Assembly (NCBI GenBank): GCA_011109175.1
Contig: RDEW01000012.1
Location: 1,153,220-1,217,219, forward strand
DNA: 64,000 bases
From: Dicyema japonicum
Taxonomy: Eukaryota > Dicyemida > Rhombozoa > Dicyemidae
Direction of reading: 5' to 3'
Below the pieces are notes generated by a model. It saw nothing but the letters and a program-made list of their open reading frames with translations. It did no database searches and had not been told where the DNA came from. The number at the start of each line of letters is the position of its first letter. Position 1 is the first letter of the stretch. Made by a program: the position numbers and the translations under genes. Below, piece after piece: positions 45,380 through 57,353 of this stretch.

Positions 45380-45790
45380 GATGAAATTGTGCAACGAAGC
45401 AAAATTTATTGCTAAAACGAGACTAGAAAATCCTTACAAATCTATTCAAAGGTTGTGTCTCAATGTGAAACAGCAACCAGAATTATTCTCCTTTCTGCAG
45501 ATCTTTCAAGAGAACACTAAGAAATCAACGCTTGTCTCTACATATTCCAAAAAATTATTTTCGATCTCGGAGATATTCCATTTTGTCTTGAAACTATTAT
45601 GAAGCAAAACTTATTGCTGAAACGAGTCAAGAAAATCCCTTACAAATCTATTCAAAGGTTGTGTCTCAATGTGAAACAGCAACCAGAATTATTTTCCCTT
45701 CTGCAGATTCTTTCAGCGAACACTAAGGAATCAACGCTTGTCTCTACATATTCCAAAAAATATTTTCGATCTCGGAGATATTCCATCGTC
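45380..45790 (+). repeat. Tandem duplication of about 215 bp with open frames
   Basis: Two copies (45380-45600 and 45600-45790) both encode PYKSIQRLCLNVKQQPELFS, then LQI and STLVSTYSKK. The first is open for 73 codons and the second for 77. They may be the only remnant of the element's protein. I do not recognise the family. Confidence 0.6.
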
Positions 45791-46074
45791 TTTATCTTTA
45801 ACTCTTGGTCCAGATTCAGAAAATTGATTTAGTCAAAGCGATTATACCAAAGCGGAAAAAAAGTCAAGTCCGTGATTTCGTTAGCGACTTGACTTTTTTT
45901 CCGTTTTGCGCTAAATTTCAAAATTTATAAGGGAAAAATTTTCAAAAATGGAAAAAAAGTCAAGTATTGAAAAAATTTTTTAAAAATTAAAAGATGCTAG
46001 TAGTATCACAAAAATGCGATATAAACTAAAAAAAAGACAACTTGACTTTTTTTCCGCTTGACTTTTTTTCCGCT

Positions 46075-46215
46075 AAAATTTAGGAAGCTTGAATAGTCAT
46101 ACTGTTTTCCTCTGACAGTAGCAGAATGCTCTCTAAGTTATCCAGTCTCACGTGGATTCGTGACCCTTTGGACCATTGAGCCGATCCGACGGACTAGATC
46201 GTGGACCATTTATTA
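46075..46215 (-). mobile_element. LINE-Q 3' fragment (minus), right beside the long-TIR element
   Basis: The minus strand matches the 44835-44965 and 19905-20070 copies in order (gatccgacggactagat, cacgtggattcgtgaccctt, ctgacagtagcagaatgctctc), diverged. Confidence 0.45.
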
Positions 46216-46989
46216 AACTGCTGGGAAAACCAAAGAAGGCGATTGAACATGCAAATGGATTAAATTTGAAAAGGAAGAATACCAATAAGAGATGTATTAC
46301 TCCACATGCAGTCACGTGTGCAGTAGGTGAAGGTTTTCAACGGAGATATGTGGCGTCTCATTAGCTCAGTTAGAAAATCCAAATTTCTGCGTTAGAAGAT
46401 CCAAGCCTTGTTTACTATTAATTTTTCCTTACTCACGTGGGATGACTTGGAACATCACATTTGTGGGAATATACCAGAATGTTTCACGAAGAGATAAAGA
46501 GCTTAAAGAAAGGATCATTAAAAATTACTTTCGGTTAGATTTGAAAAAATTCTATGAGAATAGCACAAGAGGCCCATTGGATTGCTTGGAAGCCAATGAG
46601 TTTTGATTGGACCGCGATAACATGGTCCAATTCAATAGTGACCCAAAAACGTCTCTTAGAAAATATTGTTGATATCTTTCCACTTGGCCTTGACCCAATG
46701 ACTACATAATTTATTCGTTAACCCCGACTTTACAAATTTTGGTGAGCTTACCAGCACATACAGTTATAACTAATTAATCCATGGAAAGATCCAAAAGGTT
46801 AAACGTCTGCTTGTGTAGACCAAATCCATCCTCCAATAGTTTATTACAGGGTTCCGAAGTAGGTCCGCTATTTCCATTTTCATCACATGTCTTACCGGAC
46901 ATCACTTCATACTTGGGCAGAAGATTTTTCATAATGGTAATCTTCATTAGTGTAGTTTGCCAGAGAGAAAGTAGAAAGATCACTTTCAA
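46216..46989. other. Unassigned region with orphan ORFs
   Basis: 46176-46364 (+) is open for 62 codons but overlaps LINE-Q debris. 46992-46774 (-) is open for 72 codons, with a plausible tail (KYEVMSGKTCDENGNSGPTS, ending LLDLSMD). Neither is recognised. Confidence 0.25.
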
Positions 46990-47140
46990 CAACTTTTGTA
47001 ATGCCAGAAGGATTCGTCATCTCACGGGTGAGATCTGGTTTACAAAAATTGACCCACGCTTAAAAGTCAATCTTTCGGATTCGAACCCAGCGCAGTCAGA
47101 TCCGATATCATCAGACGTTGTGTCCAGTCATGAAGGCCAA
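46990..47140 (-). repeat. SINE family 3, copy 2 (minus)
   Basis: The minus strand holds tgggttcgaatccgaaag and gtgagatgacgaatccttct, matching the copy at 37795-37965. Confidence 0.55.
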
Positions 47141-47779
47141 TGATCAAATAGATGCTAAAAAAATTACTAATTTTTATTCAAAAAAAATAATAAATGTTAA
47201 AAAATGTCAACCTTGTTATAATAATGAAAAACAACCGGACGGGTTAACTGTCTTCCACTTCTGCTTGATTTAAGATAGGGCCTGCATCGGCACCTTTGGT
47301 AGTTCAGCGTTGAAAGCTGCAAAGGCTGCTCGTACTTTCAAGAATTTCAAGATAAAAAATATGACAGCCTCTCCACCAAATTCCATGTACAGACGAGCGG
47401 AGTCTATAAATTTTTGTGTTTAAAAAGTTGATAAATTCATAATTATCTTAAAGGTAAAAGTCCATTTTCTTAGTTTAAAAATTAAACAAATTTAATGCTA
47501 TGTCGCCACGTGGTTTGATTGGTAGAAAGCTTGAGGTGTTGACGTACCTTCTCGATTGATAAAAATCTCTCCTTTCTCTAGGAGGTGAATTCAGGAGATA
47601 ATAGAAACCCCAAGTCCTGAACAAAGGAAGTGTTGGATGAGGTTCCTGATTCAAATCTCTTCATGTCAAAAGTGAAAGAACTTAGAGGATCATCTGTCAC
47701 AAACTGTACATATAGGATGGTAGTTAATAAGGTTGTATGCTCTTAATATTAAGTTCAAGTTCTATAGGTATTTATCCTC
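47141..47779. other. AT-rich spacer
   Basis: A weak match to repeat R (gtcgccacgtggtttgattgg near 47500) is the only feature noticed. Confidence 0.3.
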
Positions 47780-48720
47780 TCTGACTTAATCAGCATTCGC
47801 TCTCAGGACAGCTGGTGGAGCAACTGGTTTTTAGTCAGGGAAGATTATTTATCCTTTTCGCCGCCGACACCAGCGTATGATTGCATCAACGCATTCTCCG
47901 ACACGCCACATCTGGTTCCCAAGGTACTATGTCATAGACAGCCACTTCAGTTCTCACATTGGCTGGGTAAGGGAGCGTCGCCATATAAACATTGAAAAGG
48001 GTGGGGCTCAATACCGACCCTTTTGGAACTCCTTGGTTAGATCTAAACAACTTGATAGGCAACCTTTATGCTTCATGTAGTACATCCGGTCTTCCAAGTT
48101 ATCAGCTCCAGGAGTATTCCTGTCTCCACTGGGAGCATCGGAGGCAGTCGTGCCAGACCGAGTCTAACTCCCTATCCACATCAAAAACTGCGCAACTAAC
48201 CACTGCTTCATCATATTTTGCCTGCGGATCTGAGAGGTCAACCTCCAAAGGCAATCACCACAGAATCGCCTCTCAAGGAACCCCACTCGAAGGTCCGAAA
48301 GGGAGTATTTTATTATGCATTCTTGTGATAACCTCTGGTGTATCACTTTCTCTAAGATTTTAGCGACGGCAGGCAACAGGCTAATAGAGCAGTTTTCCGG
48401 AGGTTTTCCTGGTTTCTTTACAAAAACTATCCAACGCCTAGGAACGTTACCCAGCATGAGGCTACCGTTATACAATCTTACCAGTCCCCCAGTAGACTTA
48501 TCGGAGGTGCTTCAATAGGTCAATCGAAATTTTGTCCTGACCCGGCTGTTTGTTCTTTGACTTCCGTATAGCAGCTAGTACCTATTCCATGGCTATTACC
48601 TGGAAAGAAGTGCTCCCACTATCTTCCTCTCGTAGTAGGGAAGATTTTCCTCGTACCTACACTTCGTCCGATTTCGCATAAACTTTTTTCTAAGTATTAT
48701 TTTACTCAAAATCAAGCCTC
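47780..48720 (-). mobile_element. Jockey-like LINE reverse-transcriptase fragment (minus)
   Basis: The minus strand gives GNVPRRWIVFVKKPGKPPEN, then AVAKILEKVIHQRLSQE (48450-48340) and, after frame breaks, NQGVPKGSVLSPTLFNVYMA (48060-47980). These are RT motifs 1, 2 and 4. Confidence 0.75.
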
Positions 48721-51300
48721 TTCAGTTCATTTCTTGAGCATGCCCAGGTACCAGCGTTATACAGTAGTATGGGTTTCACTAGCGAGTTGTATAATCGAGT
48801 TTTTTGTCATAATGTCAAGGCCCTTTTTGTGGAGCCAGGTGTTCTTTAATCTGGAGAGGGAAGTTTGTGCTAGGGTTTTCCTTCTTGTAATTCTTCATGG
48901 TCTCCAAGGAGGGAGCCAAGCTTTTTGCACTTGCGCCAGTATTTCCTCCGTCCTTGTTTCTTCCCTCTTGAGTTCATTTACCTCACTCTTGTCTGGATTT
49001 ACTGTTAGGAACCATTCGGCTATTCTTCCAGGCACTTCTTTCCATCAAGCGAGTGAGCGGTATTTTGTCGTTTGAAACAAAGTCTACGTCGTCAGCATAC
49101 GCAAAAATGTTTGTCTTTCACCCATTATCGGTTTTGACTCACGTAAAGCAGCTTCAAGGTATATGTCACAGGCGCTACGCGTTACACTAGTGGACTTAAA
49201 AAAAATCAGAAAAAAAATTTTTTGATTTAATTTATCAAATTAATATATATAATTTGACCAAACTAGTTCTAGTAGTAAGAATTTTTATGAATTTTAGAAT
49301 TTCTTACATTATAATGATTAAAGAACTTCTTTAAATATAAGTATATAAATAACAAAAATAATTTTGTTAACAATTATTTTTTACTATATATAAAACAATT
49401 CTTAAGTGCTTCTGCCATAGTTTTAAAGTTAGTCCAATCTAAAAAAAACTACGAAATAATCTGATTTGTGTCTTTAAGGTACAACCTCCGATCGATAAAA
49501 AATTATTTGATTTTTGAGTTAATAGGTATTTTTTGTCTTGTCATTAGATCGACGATCCCTTCTCTTCCATTATTTTCATCTATAATCAATTTATTCTTGG
49601 GTTGTTTTAACGAAAGATGGAGCAATCAGCTTAAGTTTATAAAACACGCCTGTATTATGCTATTTAAAATTTAAAAAACTGTTGCGCCTTCCAAAAATAT
49701 TTAAATTAGAATTTTTTTAATTTTAAATATAATAATTGAAAAAAAACAGTAGATCTTCCTTTCGGAATCCGTTGTGGTATAGCGACAGAAAAGTATCTAG
49801 GCGTCCTTCCATTCTTTGTAATGTTTATGTTCGCCAGAATTTTCCGAAGTGAATTCATAATATGACTGGACGGAGGTTCTCCACCTTAGCTCTTGTTTAT
49901 TCGCCTTCTGTACAGATATCAAGATATCCTCTTCCAGGGTGAGCGTGTGGCCATAATAGTACATTTCGTTCAAGATCCTAGCGATGCATTCATACAGCTT
50001 TTGGTTCCATATTGAAGAATTCACCTCCGAGTCCGTCAGGGCCAGGAGTCCTGTTGTTTTTTTAACTTGACTCGCAAGTTCAAACTTTCATATGGTGTGA
50101 TTTCTTCGTCCAATTTCTCGTTCTAGGATGATAGTGTCGTTCTTTGGATTAAAAAGATTTCCAATGTGGGCAGTGATAATTTCCGCCACTTCCCTTTGGT
50201 CCACAATCTGCGTTCCTTTGTCATCTCTTATCATTATCGTTTGATGGGATCTCTTTCCTTTTATCTGTTTAACAACCTCGTAGAATTTAGCGTTGTCTTG
50301 AGAGATTATATCTTCTTAATCTGGTCCATTACAAAATCCAGGATTTTCCGAGCGGCAAATCTGTAGGCATGTTTTCTAAGTTCTGCATCCAGATATTCTT
50401 TGAATGCTAGGGCCCTTCTGATTGACTGAATAAGGATTTCCAAGTTATAATGCCTAGAGTTGATTCTGTGGTTTCAATTAGTACTTCCAAGAGTCTAGCA
50501 ATAACCATTTTGTGGTCGCTGTCGATAATCGATCCACCATAAGCTCGTGCATCAAGTATAATCCCTCGATCTTTTTGCCTCCATATGATATAGTCGATCT
50601 GGTTGTACATATTTATCACTCGCCCTTCGGGATTTGTTCTGTGTCCCGACCACGTAGATTTATGTCTGGCTGGATGCATGAAGGCTGTATTGCATAAAAA
50701 TAGGTTGTTCGTTTGACAGAAGTTAGCTAGTAAAGTTCCCGGGAGATTTCCCCTACCATGCCTTCCCATGTCTCATCGGTCGTAACCTGAGTGCCAGCTT
50801 TCGCGTTTAGGTCTCTGCGATCATTACTAATGTTGAGAGAGCATATTTGGAGAAGACGGCAGAAAGACTGGTGTAAAAGTCATCAATCTCCTCAGGGTTT
50901 TTATTAAGCCATCCACTGTGAGGGGCGTAAACGTTTATTATAGGTAGGTATTTCTTCGACGGGTTGAGGTCATCCAGTTTCAATTGCAACACCCCGATGC
51001 AATTGAAACTCTGTATATCGGAAGACTCTCCTGGATAGATCATTCCTGACGGAAAATCCTAGCCCATAGTGCTTGTTTCCACCTGGAAGAAAGATTAGTC
51101 GAAAGTTCCCATGTGTTCACAAAATCCGTAGATTATTTGGTCTCCTGAAGGCAGGTGATTGAAATCCTGTATTTTGAAAAATCCTCGACCAGTTCCTTCC
51201 GTTTCCAAACGCTAGAGAGTCCCTGACGTTAAACGTGAGAAGGGAGAAGTCCAATGGCTTTGATACTGTGTTTTCCAGACATTAAGTTCAAGAGCCACGT
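48721..51300 (-). mobile_element. Second R1/I-like LINE (minus), with AT-rich insertion
   Basis: From 51300 down: endonuclease strand YLPIINVYAPHSGWLNKNPE (about 50950-50890), then ANFCQTNNLFLCNTAF, HKSTWSGHRTNPEGRVINMY and SDHKMVIARLLEV (50740-50450). A linker follows at 50024-49797. An AT-rich block (49195-49740) with no LINE similarity replaces the RT core. Below it FAYADDVDFVSND (about 49110-49070) and the thumb (TWLHKKGLDIMTK) resume. The same family as the element at 1500-3960. Confidence 0.75.
49195..49740. other. AT-rich insert or replacement within the LINE
   Basis: About 545 bp of AT-rich sequence with one weak ORF (49468-49674 +), lying where the LINE RT fingers and palm should be. 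No inverted repeats or target duplication recognised. Confidence 0.35.
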
Positions 51301-51415
51301 CACCAGCTCAACCAAAAAAAATCTTATCAGAAATATATTTTGTAAAATTATATTTAAATAATAATAGTTATTAATTTAAAAATTATATTTAAAAAATCAA
51401 TTCAAGTTAAACAAC

Positions 51416-53940
51416 ATGTATAAAATCTTAGTGGACTTTCAAAAAATGTCTCGTGGCTCACCTACGATGTGGTGGCATTGCACAATTTATGCGAAAAAGA
51501 GCCGCAAAATCCCTGTCCCTTTTTCATTGAGACGTGGATGGTGTCGTGCATTACTATTTATTTCCAGCGATGTCAAACCGAATCCAGGATGCCATTGATT
51601 ATTGCCCAAATCAACATAAATGGAATTCGAACAAAGATTATTGAACTTAGACGATTTTTCATTCCAACTCAGTGGATTTCGCTTTAATTCAAGAGTCAAA
51701 GCTTACTCATAAAGATTCAACTCCAACGATTCCTGGATATTACGTGCTCCGGAAAGACCGAAAATTTGGAAGAGGTGGAGGCTTACTTACCATTATCCAT
51801 AATCAGATTAATGTTGTGGACCTTTCAAATTACACATCAAGCTTATCGACACTGAAGATCCATTAGAACAACTCACAGTGAAAATAAAGTTACAAACAAC
51901 ATTGACGACTTGGCAATCCTTAACAACAGGAATAAACACACAAGAACTCCTTCAAGAAATGGTGACTCTCCAACCTTACCAGATCTGACTCTTGCTGCCC
52001 CATCAATTGCTTCGACTATTACATGGGACGTCATCCACGATTTGCACACAGATCACAATCCAATACTATTGAAAATCCTGGGAAAGCACAAGATTTATGG
52101 AACTCGCAATACTTTCATCGACTCACGTGCGAATTGGCTTGAGTACATTATTTTTATTGAAGACTCCCTATCCTCTTTCCGAATAGAGAACTTTTTCACA
52201 TAAATTCGACACAGAAACGAGGGTCCTTATTGCAAGAAGAAATAAACTAAAAAACTATAGATAAAACAACATCCTTGAATACTGAATTTACAGATCTGAA
52301 TAAGGAAATTACCAAAAGGATCAGAAATAAAAAAAATGGGAGGCTGCTTTGATGTCTGTAAACAGACACACAAAGACATCATCCTTATGGAGAACACTAC
52401 GAAAACTCAAACAGATTCCCATGCAACATACACTAGGAATTAATCCTGACACACTTATGAAATTTTATGTCATTTTAAGCCACAAACCATATTTAAAACT
52501 GGATCATCAACCGAAACTCAAGATAAAAAAAATATCCATACATCGAATATTTCAAACCACTGGAGGTACTTCATGCAATTAAATACATGAAAAATACAAA
52601 ATCCAGAGGGGCGGATGACATTTCAATAACTGAATTGAAACACTTGGGGCCAATAGCAATCGATGCCCTTACTGAGATTTTCAATTACTCAGTGAATAGA
52701 AATGAGATTCCCTCATTATGGAAAAATCACTACATCCAATACCTAAAAAAGAACAAAGCCTTAGACGACCCCCGGAGTTATCGTCCAATATCGATTCTTT
52801 GTGGCTTTTCAAGAACATTGAAAAATTAATCCTTCACAAGATTAGTCATTCGCTTGATCTTGCAAGTTTCCAACATGGCTTCAGATCGGGATACTCAACA
52901 CATCCAACAAAACTAACTCAGTTCATTTCGGATGGACTGAGCTACTCAAAACCACATAAAAGAACGGTACTTGTCTCTCTGGATATCGAGAAGGCGTTTG
53001 ATTCGGTACCGAGGAAAACTCTAACGACAAAAATTTTTGACACCGACATCCGTCCGAAAATCCAGATGTGGCTGGCCAAGTTGTCATAAATAATAGAAAA
53101 TCAAGACAAAGATACCTCCCCAACGGGGTCCCTCAAGGATCATTTATCACCAACCTTGTTCAATTTATTTACAAGAGACCTTCCAAATCCAACATCCAAA
53201 ATACCATTCTTCTGTCTTATGCCGACGATCTCATTGTCGCAGCAAGACCATAAAGAATCTGCACGAAGGGTTCTAGAAACCCTCGATATTATGAACCCAT
53301 GGTTCCTCAAAAACCACATGAAAATATCCCATTGGAAGTCGAGCACTGCGATTATCTCCTCCTACAGGAACATGCATCTTTCGATCCTAAATTAACTCGG
53401 AATGGAGAGCTTATCCCAGTTAATAAGAACCCATCAATCCTTGGAGTTACATATGACCTGTTGATGACGTTCACACATCATGTGGACACAATAATTTCAA
53501 AAGTTCAAAAAAATGGGGACCTTTGCTAGATCGCCAATATCTTCACCTTCTCATCTCAAATTATTATACAAACAGTATATTCTATCGACAATGGAACATG
53601 CATGTACGCCGTGGATTACACCCTTGTCCACGCAGAACAAATTAGAGGTCAGACAAAACCAATGTCTCCGGATCCTTCTTAAATGTGACAGAATGACGTC
53701 CACGTCAGAAATGAGGAAACAAATTAGATCTCAAAAAGTTATGAAACATTTGGTAGCGAACAATAAAAATTCTTGAAAATGGTGCGATCTTCTGGTAACC
53801 CCTTGAAGATGAGTTTCTTGCCTACCAGAAGTATGCTCGCAAATTTGAGATCAAACCTTCTCCCTTTTGGACGATTATAAAAAATTGCAGACAAAGTCGA
53901 AATAAAGGAGGACGCACTGACACCGGGATCACTTAATTAA
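51416..53940 (+). mobile_element. CR1/jockey-like LINE (plus) with a 2A-like sequence before the endonuclease
   Basis: 51416-51598 ends SSDVKPNPGC, close to the D-V-E-x-N-P-G-P pattern of 2A-like sequences. One base later in frame comes the endonuclease: LIIAQININGIRTKIIELRR, then ALIQESKLTHKDSTPTIPGY and GRGGGLLTIIHNQ (51600-51800). The reverse transcriptase begins near 52587 (KSRGADDISITELKHLG) and continues with ALDDPRSYRPISIL, FQHGFRSGYSTHPTKL, SLDIEKAFDSVPRKTL, PNGVPQGSFITNLV and LLSYADDLIVAARP (53210-53250). The C-terminal thumb is at 53513-53776. Several frame breaks make it inactive, but it is the best preserved LINE in the window. Confidence 0.85.
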
Positions 53941-54715
53941 ATGATAACTTCTTCCTCTTTCCTGTGTTCCCGGGGTTATAATAATGATAAAATCTTAGTG
54001 GTTGTAAAAGAAAATACGAACAGTGATGGTAGTTCAAATTGTCAAAATAATTTGAATATAATCAATACGACTCCAAAAACAAGAAAATATTGTCCTTCCT
54101 ACTTATCGTTAGGATTCACACGTATTATTGTTGATTCCTTTGAAATACTCAGTTTGCTTTTTTCAAGACACCTTCAGCAGATAGTGAGGTCATGCAATTA
54201 AGAGGACATTTTGAAACGATTTATTCTGAATATATACAAAGTTCCAAGAATTTTTAAAAGAAAATTAGAAGAGTTCGACAAAGTTTCTTACAGAATTCCA
54301 AAATGTAAGCGCAATTTCGGAGAACCTCTAGTTTTTCCAGCAGCTATGATGCGGTTGAAGCAGTGTTTGGCGATTCTTATGCTAAACAATTACGGCAAAT
54401 ATTCTTTCTGATACCACAATGAAGAATTGATGACATATCTGAAGATTTTAGTGATCAGTCTGTTTTTCTACTACGCAATAATACAAGTTGATGAGGGAAC
54501 TGGCATAACTCAAGATGAAAGGTTTGTTGCCATATGTTACCTCATATTTACGCGAAACTGGATTTTCTGGATTAAATGAACTCGATTATTAGTGCATGAT
54601 GAGTTACGAGTAGCACTCTCCTCAATGACACCGGGATTTCAAAAACTTTGTGTCAAAAATGAAAAAAATTATAATTTTTTCTAAGGGAGGCGTGTAAAAA
54701 AGCTTGAAAACCTCT
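53941..54715 (+). mobile_element. hAT remnant (ZBED5/FAM200-like), N-terminal part
   Basis: Reads KTRKYCPSYLSLGFTRIIVD, then RGHFETIYSEY and KRKLEEFDKVSYRIPK, the N-terminal and BED-to-helix region of ZBED5-like hAT proteins. It ends near a hAT-like terminus (gaaaacctctgctctg, 54704-54719). Confidence 0.6.
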
Positions 54716-54729
54716 GCTCTGCAACAGTC

Positions 54730-55480
54730 GTATCCTTACACTTGGTCTCGTTAAACACAAGATCTTCAATAGTCTTCCTTCTCTCTGGAAGGACCTGACG
54801 TTAACCGAAAGATGTTGAGTATCATGCTGCAATAACCTGTTACCATGCGATGGATAGTGCTTACATCAGCAACCAATCCAGAGGAGGGTGCAAGCTTTCT
54901 TCCCTGTAGAACCTTATCCGATCTTTCTGATACAGGGGCATCTTGTCTGGCTTTCCCTGTGTCATTCCCTGCCACAGTTCACACACTTGAGAGACCTGTC
55001 TTTTGGCTGACAAGACTTCCGCGAATGTGGTTCCCCGCAATTTTGACACTTCTCTTTATAATTTGCAGGGGAGTTGGTGTGGCCGAATCCTTGACATTTG
55101 TAGCAGTGGATTGCTACGGGTTGTTTTCGGGCCACACCGAACCTAAAGTAGCCGATATGTAGCCTATAGACCTGTAGTCTTCTTCCTGAAGCGTCTTCCT
55201 CCTTTTGAACTCTTCCGCAACGACTGGGATTCTCAAGTTTTAGAGCCATTTGTGGTTTTGTCTAATTCGAGACTTCTTCTTCCTCCCTACATCCATACTT
55301 GGCGAGATCATGGATGGGGTTGGATCTACCTTTTTAACTTGAAGGGCTAGAGCTATCTTGTGAACGGGAACGTCGATCCTCTACCGCGACTACTTGAAAA
55401 TACAAAACCAGAGTCATTCCATCTGTTTAATGCTATTTCGTAGTAGATGTTCATACCAATTATGGATGGATTGCTTTTAG
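54730..55480 (-). mobile_element. LINE ORF1-like zinc-knuckle protein fragment (minus)
   Basis: The minus frame 55249-54962 reads HCYKCQGFGHTNSPANYKEK, CQNCGEPHSRKSCQPKDRSL and KCVNCGRE, a run of CCHC/CCHH knuckles as in LINE or retroviral-type gag proteins. No reverse transcriptase is attached. Confidence 0.65.
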
Positions 55481-55483
55481 GGG

Positions 55484-55900
55484 GTGGATAAACTAGGTGT
55501 TTTTTTACTGTCCCCAACCATGATGAGCAGAGAAACTGCTGTTATTAAGGGACATAGGAAGCGACCACCCTCCAAAACTACTGTCCGTTTACCTAACGAC
55601 AGAATATTACCCAAATATCTACGTGGGCTAGGAGGTCTGAACAGAGCCCACTACAAAGCTAATATGGGGATTCGATAGAACATGCTGTGCTTGGCTCAGA
55701 GACTCGATCTCGCAAGGAATTATTTAGGGAATTGGTTCCAACATACTTGAGAAGATATACTCCTGACATTTTCACATCTGGGACGGATCAGAGTTTTGGC
55801 TCTCCTCACCTGACCAGCTTGGGGATATCATCAATCAAATCCTCTCCTAACCAGGACCATCAATGACAACTCCATAAAAAGTCAAAAATGTCACTTGAAA
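55484..55900 (+). other. Degenerate coding-like stretch, probably retrotransposon
   Basis: The plus frame 55484-55678 (RLPNDRILPKYLRGLGGLNR and following) then continues in another frame (CLAQRLDLARNYLGNWFQHT). No motif is firm enough to name. Confidence 0.25.
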
Positions 55901-57199
55901 GATATAATACCTCATGGTCCCTTGGTGGTCTAGACTGCAACCAAATTTACTAAAAATTGATTAATACATATGGAATACGAATATGAATTTTTTCAAAAAT
56001 TTTATTGCATTTTTGAGAAATCGTATTCCCCCTCCCCTTAAAACCAATATCGTTAAGAGAAATAATAAAAAATTATCAGACTACGGGTATTGACTCATTT
56101 TGGCAGGAATAGGAAATTCAAGGAAATTCAAGTCTATTGAGTAGAAAATTCAAGAGCATAAATTAATGATGTCATTAGAAGTTGAAATTTCTGCTAGTCA
56201 AAGCAGATGTAGGAGACAAAATCGCCAATCACTCCAATACTGACTATAAACCAACGGAACAGATATCTCGCCGAGTTATTCGATTTAAGGCTCTATTCTG
56301 AAAGATTTAGTGGACATAACGGTGTATCAAATAGATAACGATATGAGAGATTTTTTTAAATAAAAGACGATAGGGATAGACTTAGAGATAGAGAGAGATG
56401 AGGGATAGACTTAGGGTTAGGGATATACATTGTGATAAGGATAGAATTAGGGTTAGGGATAGGGATATACCTTAGGATGAGGATAGACTTAGAGTTAGGG
56501 TCAGGGATAGGGTTAGGGATAGATCTTGGGATATGGATAGACTTAAGGTTAGGGATAGACCTAGGAATGTGTTCCGTATATATTTACGTTCAATTATCAT
56601 AAGACTTAAATCCCTGTCGAAGAATAATTAATTTGTTATTTTTATTGCTATAAAAAAGATTTAATTTAATTTTTTAGAAAAAACTATATACATTATTTTC
56701 AGTAAAGTCGGTTCTAGTGACGTTTTATTCTGTTATTGAAAATATAGAAAAGAGCTTAAGATTTAAAATAAAAGGTTAAAATTATTATATCAATAGAAGA
56801 CAAAAAGATTTGTAAAAATGGAAAAAAATCTACCGGGGACCATCTACTGTATATGCACACCAACGTACCGTGACATAGTATATAAGCCATAATCTGCGCA
56901 TGACCGTCGTCTCCTTGAACGTTTCTTTATTTATTTAATTTAAAAGCCAATTTTAATCTACTTTGTGCTATATAGTCGACTTAGTGCTGGACGCTTCCAT
57001 ATGTCTTTGATGTTTTCCTCGGGCAGGAGAAAGCTTCTATGGAATCAATGATAATAGATTCGTGTGGTGGATGTAAAGAGTGCGACTTGTCTCTTAGGAG
57101 GAAGTGCTTCAAAACGTTGTGCTATGGTCCTCCTTGTTCCTCTGTCATGGGTTATCTCCAAGTCATCCATAAATGGGGACTAATTAATTGCTAGACTAT
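55901..57199. other. Non-coding stretch with telomere-like tract
   Basis: Holds the TTAGGG-like tract at 56379-56575. The remainder is AT-rich or decayed, with no gene seen. Confidence 0.35.
56379..56575 (+). repeat. Degenerate telomere-like repeat with a GGGATAGACTTAGGG variant unit
   Basis: Alternating ttagggttaggg and gggatagacttag/gggatataccttag units over about 200 bp. The longer variant unit is more regular than in the tracts at 9286 and 11883. Confidence 0.65.
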
Positions 57200-57353
57200 A
57201 GAATCATGTTAATCTATCATTCTACACGTGCGTCTTATGACAGATGATCTCCCAAGTACTTCTAATCTTTGACTGAAGGGATCAACCGGATCCTATGTGC
57301 ACCCTTATAATCAGAACTTCAGGTATCTGATGTCTCCCAAATCCATCACCTCA
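57200..57353 (-). repeat. SINE family 2, copy 2, left part
   Basis: Matches the copy at 42140-42345 up to ...tcaccTCA, where the hAT begins. The remaining part resumes at 58863. Confidence 0.65.

Larger units (their letters stand above)
44469..46073. mobile_element. 1.6-kb element with very long terminal inverted repeats made of a CTTGACTTTTTTTCCG motif
   Basis: The left arm (44469 to about 44807) and right arm (about 45830 to 46073) are inverted copies. Both hold, in opposite order, gcggaaaaaaagtcaag arrays, agtttatatcgcattttt, gatactactagcatctttt, a block of caatacttgac, ctaacgaaatcacggacttg and ctttggtataatcgctttga. The left arm has extra copies of the 16-bp unit. Between the arms lie LINE-Q fragments (44835-45195) and a tandem duplication (45380-45790). 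No transposase and no clear target duplication were found. It looks like a non-autonomous DNA transposon of the long-TIR kind. Confidence 0.75.

Noticed and set aside
44469-46073. A CRISPR-like array from the repeated CTTGACTTTTTTTCCG unit
   Set aside because: Spacing is irregular, there are no unique spacers of constant length, and the units sit inside inverted repeats of a eukaryotic element.
46370-46430. tRNA-like start 'ttagctcagttag'
   Set aside because: Only an A box-like stretch; no B box at the right distance.
48734-49075. Plus-strand ORF of 113 codons
   Set aside because: Antisense to the LINE thumb region read on the minus strand.
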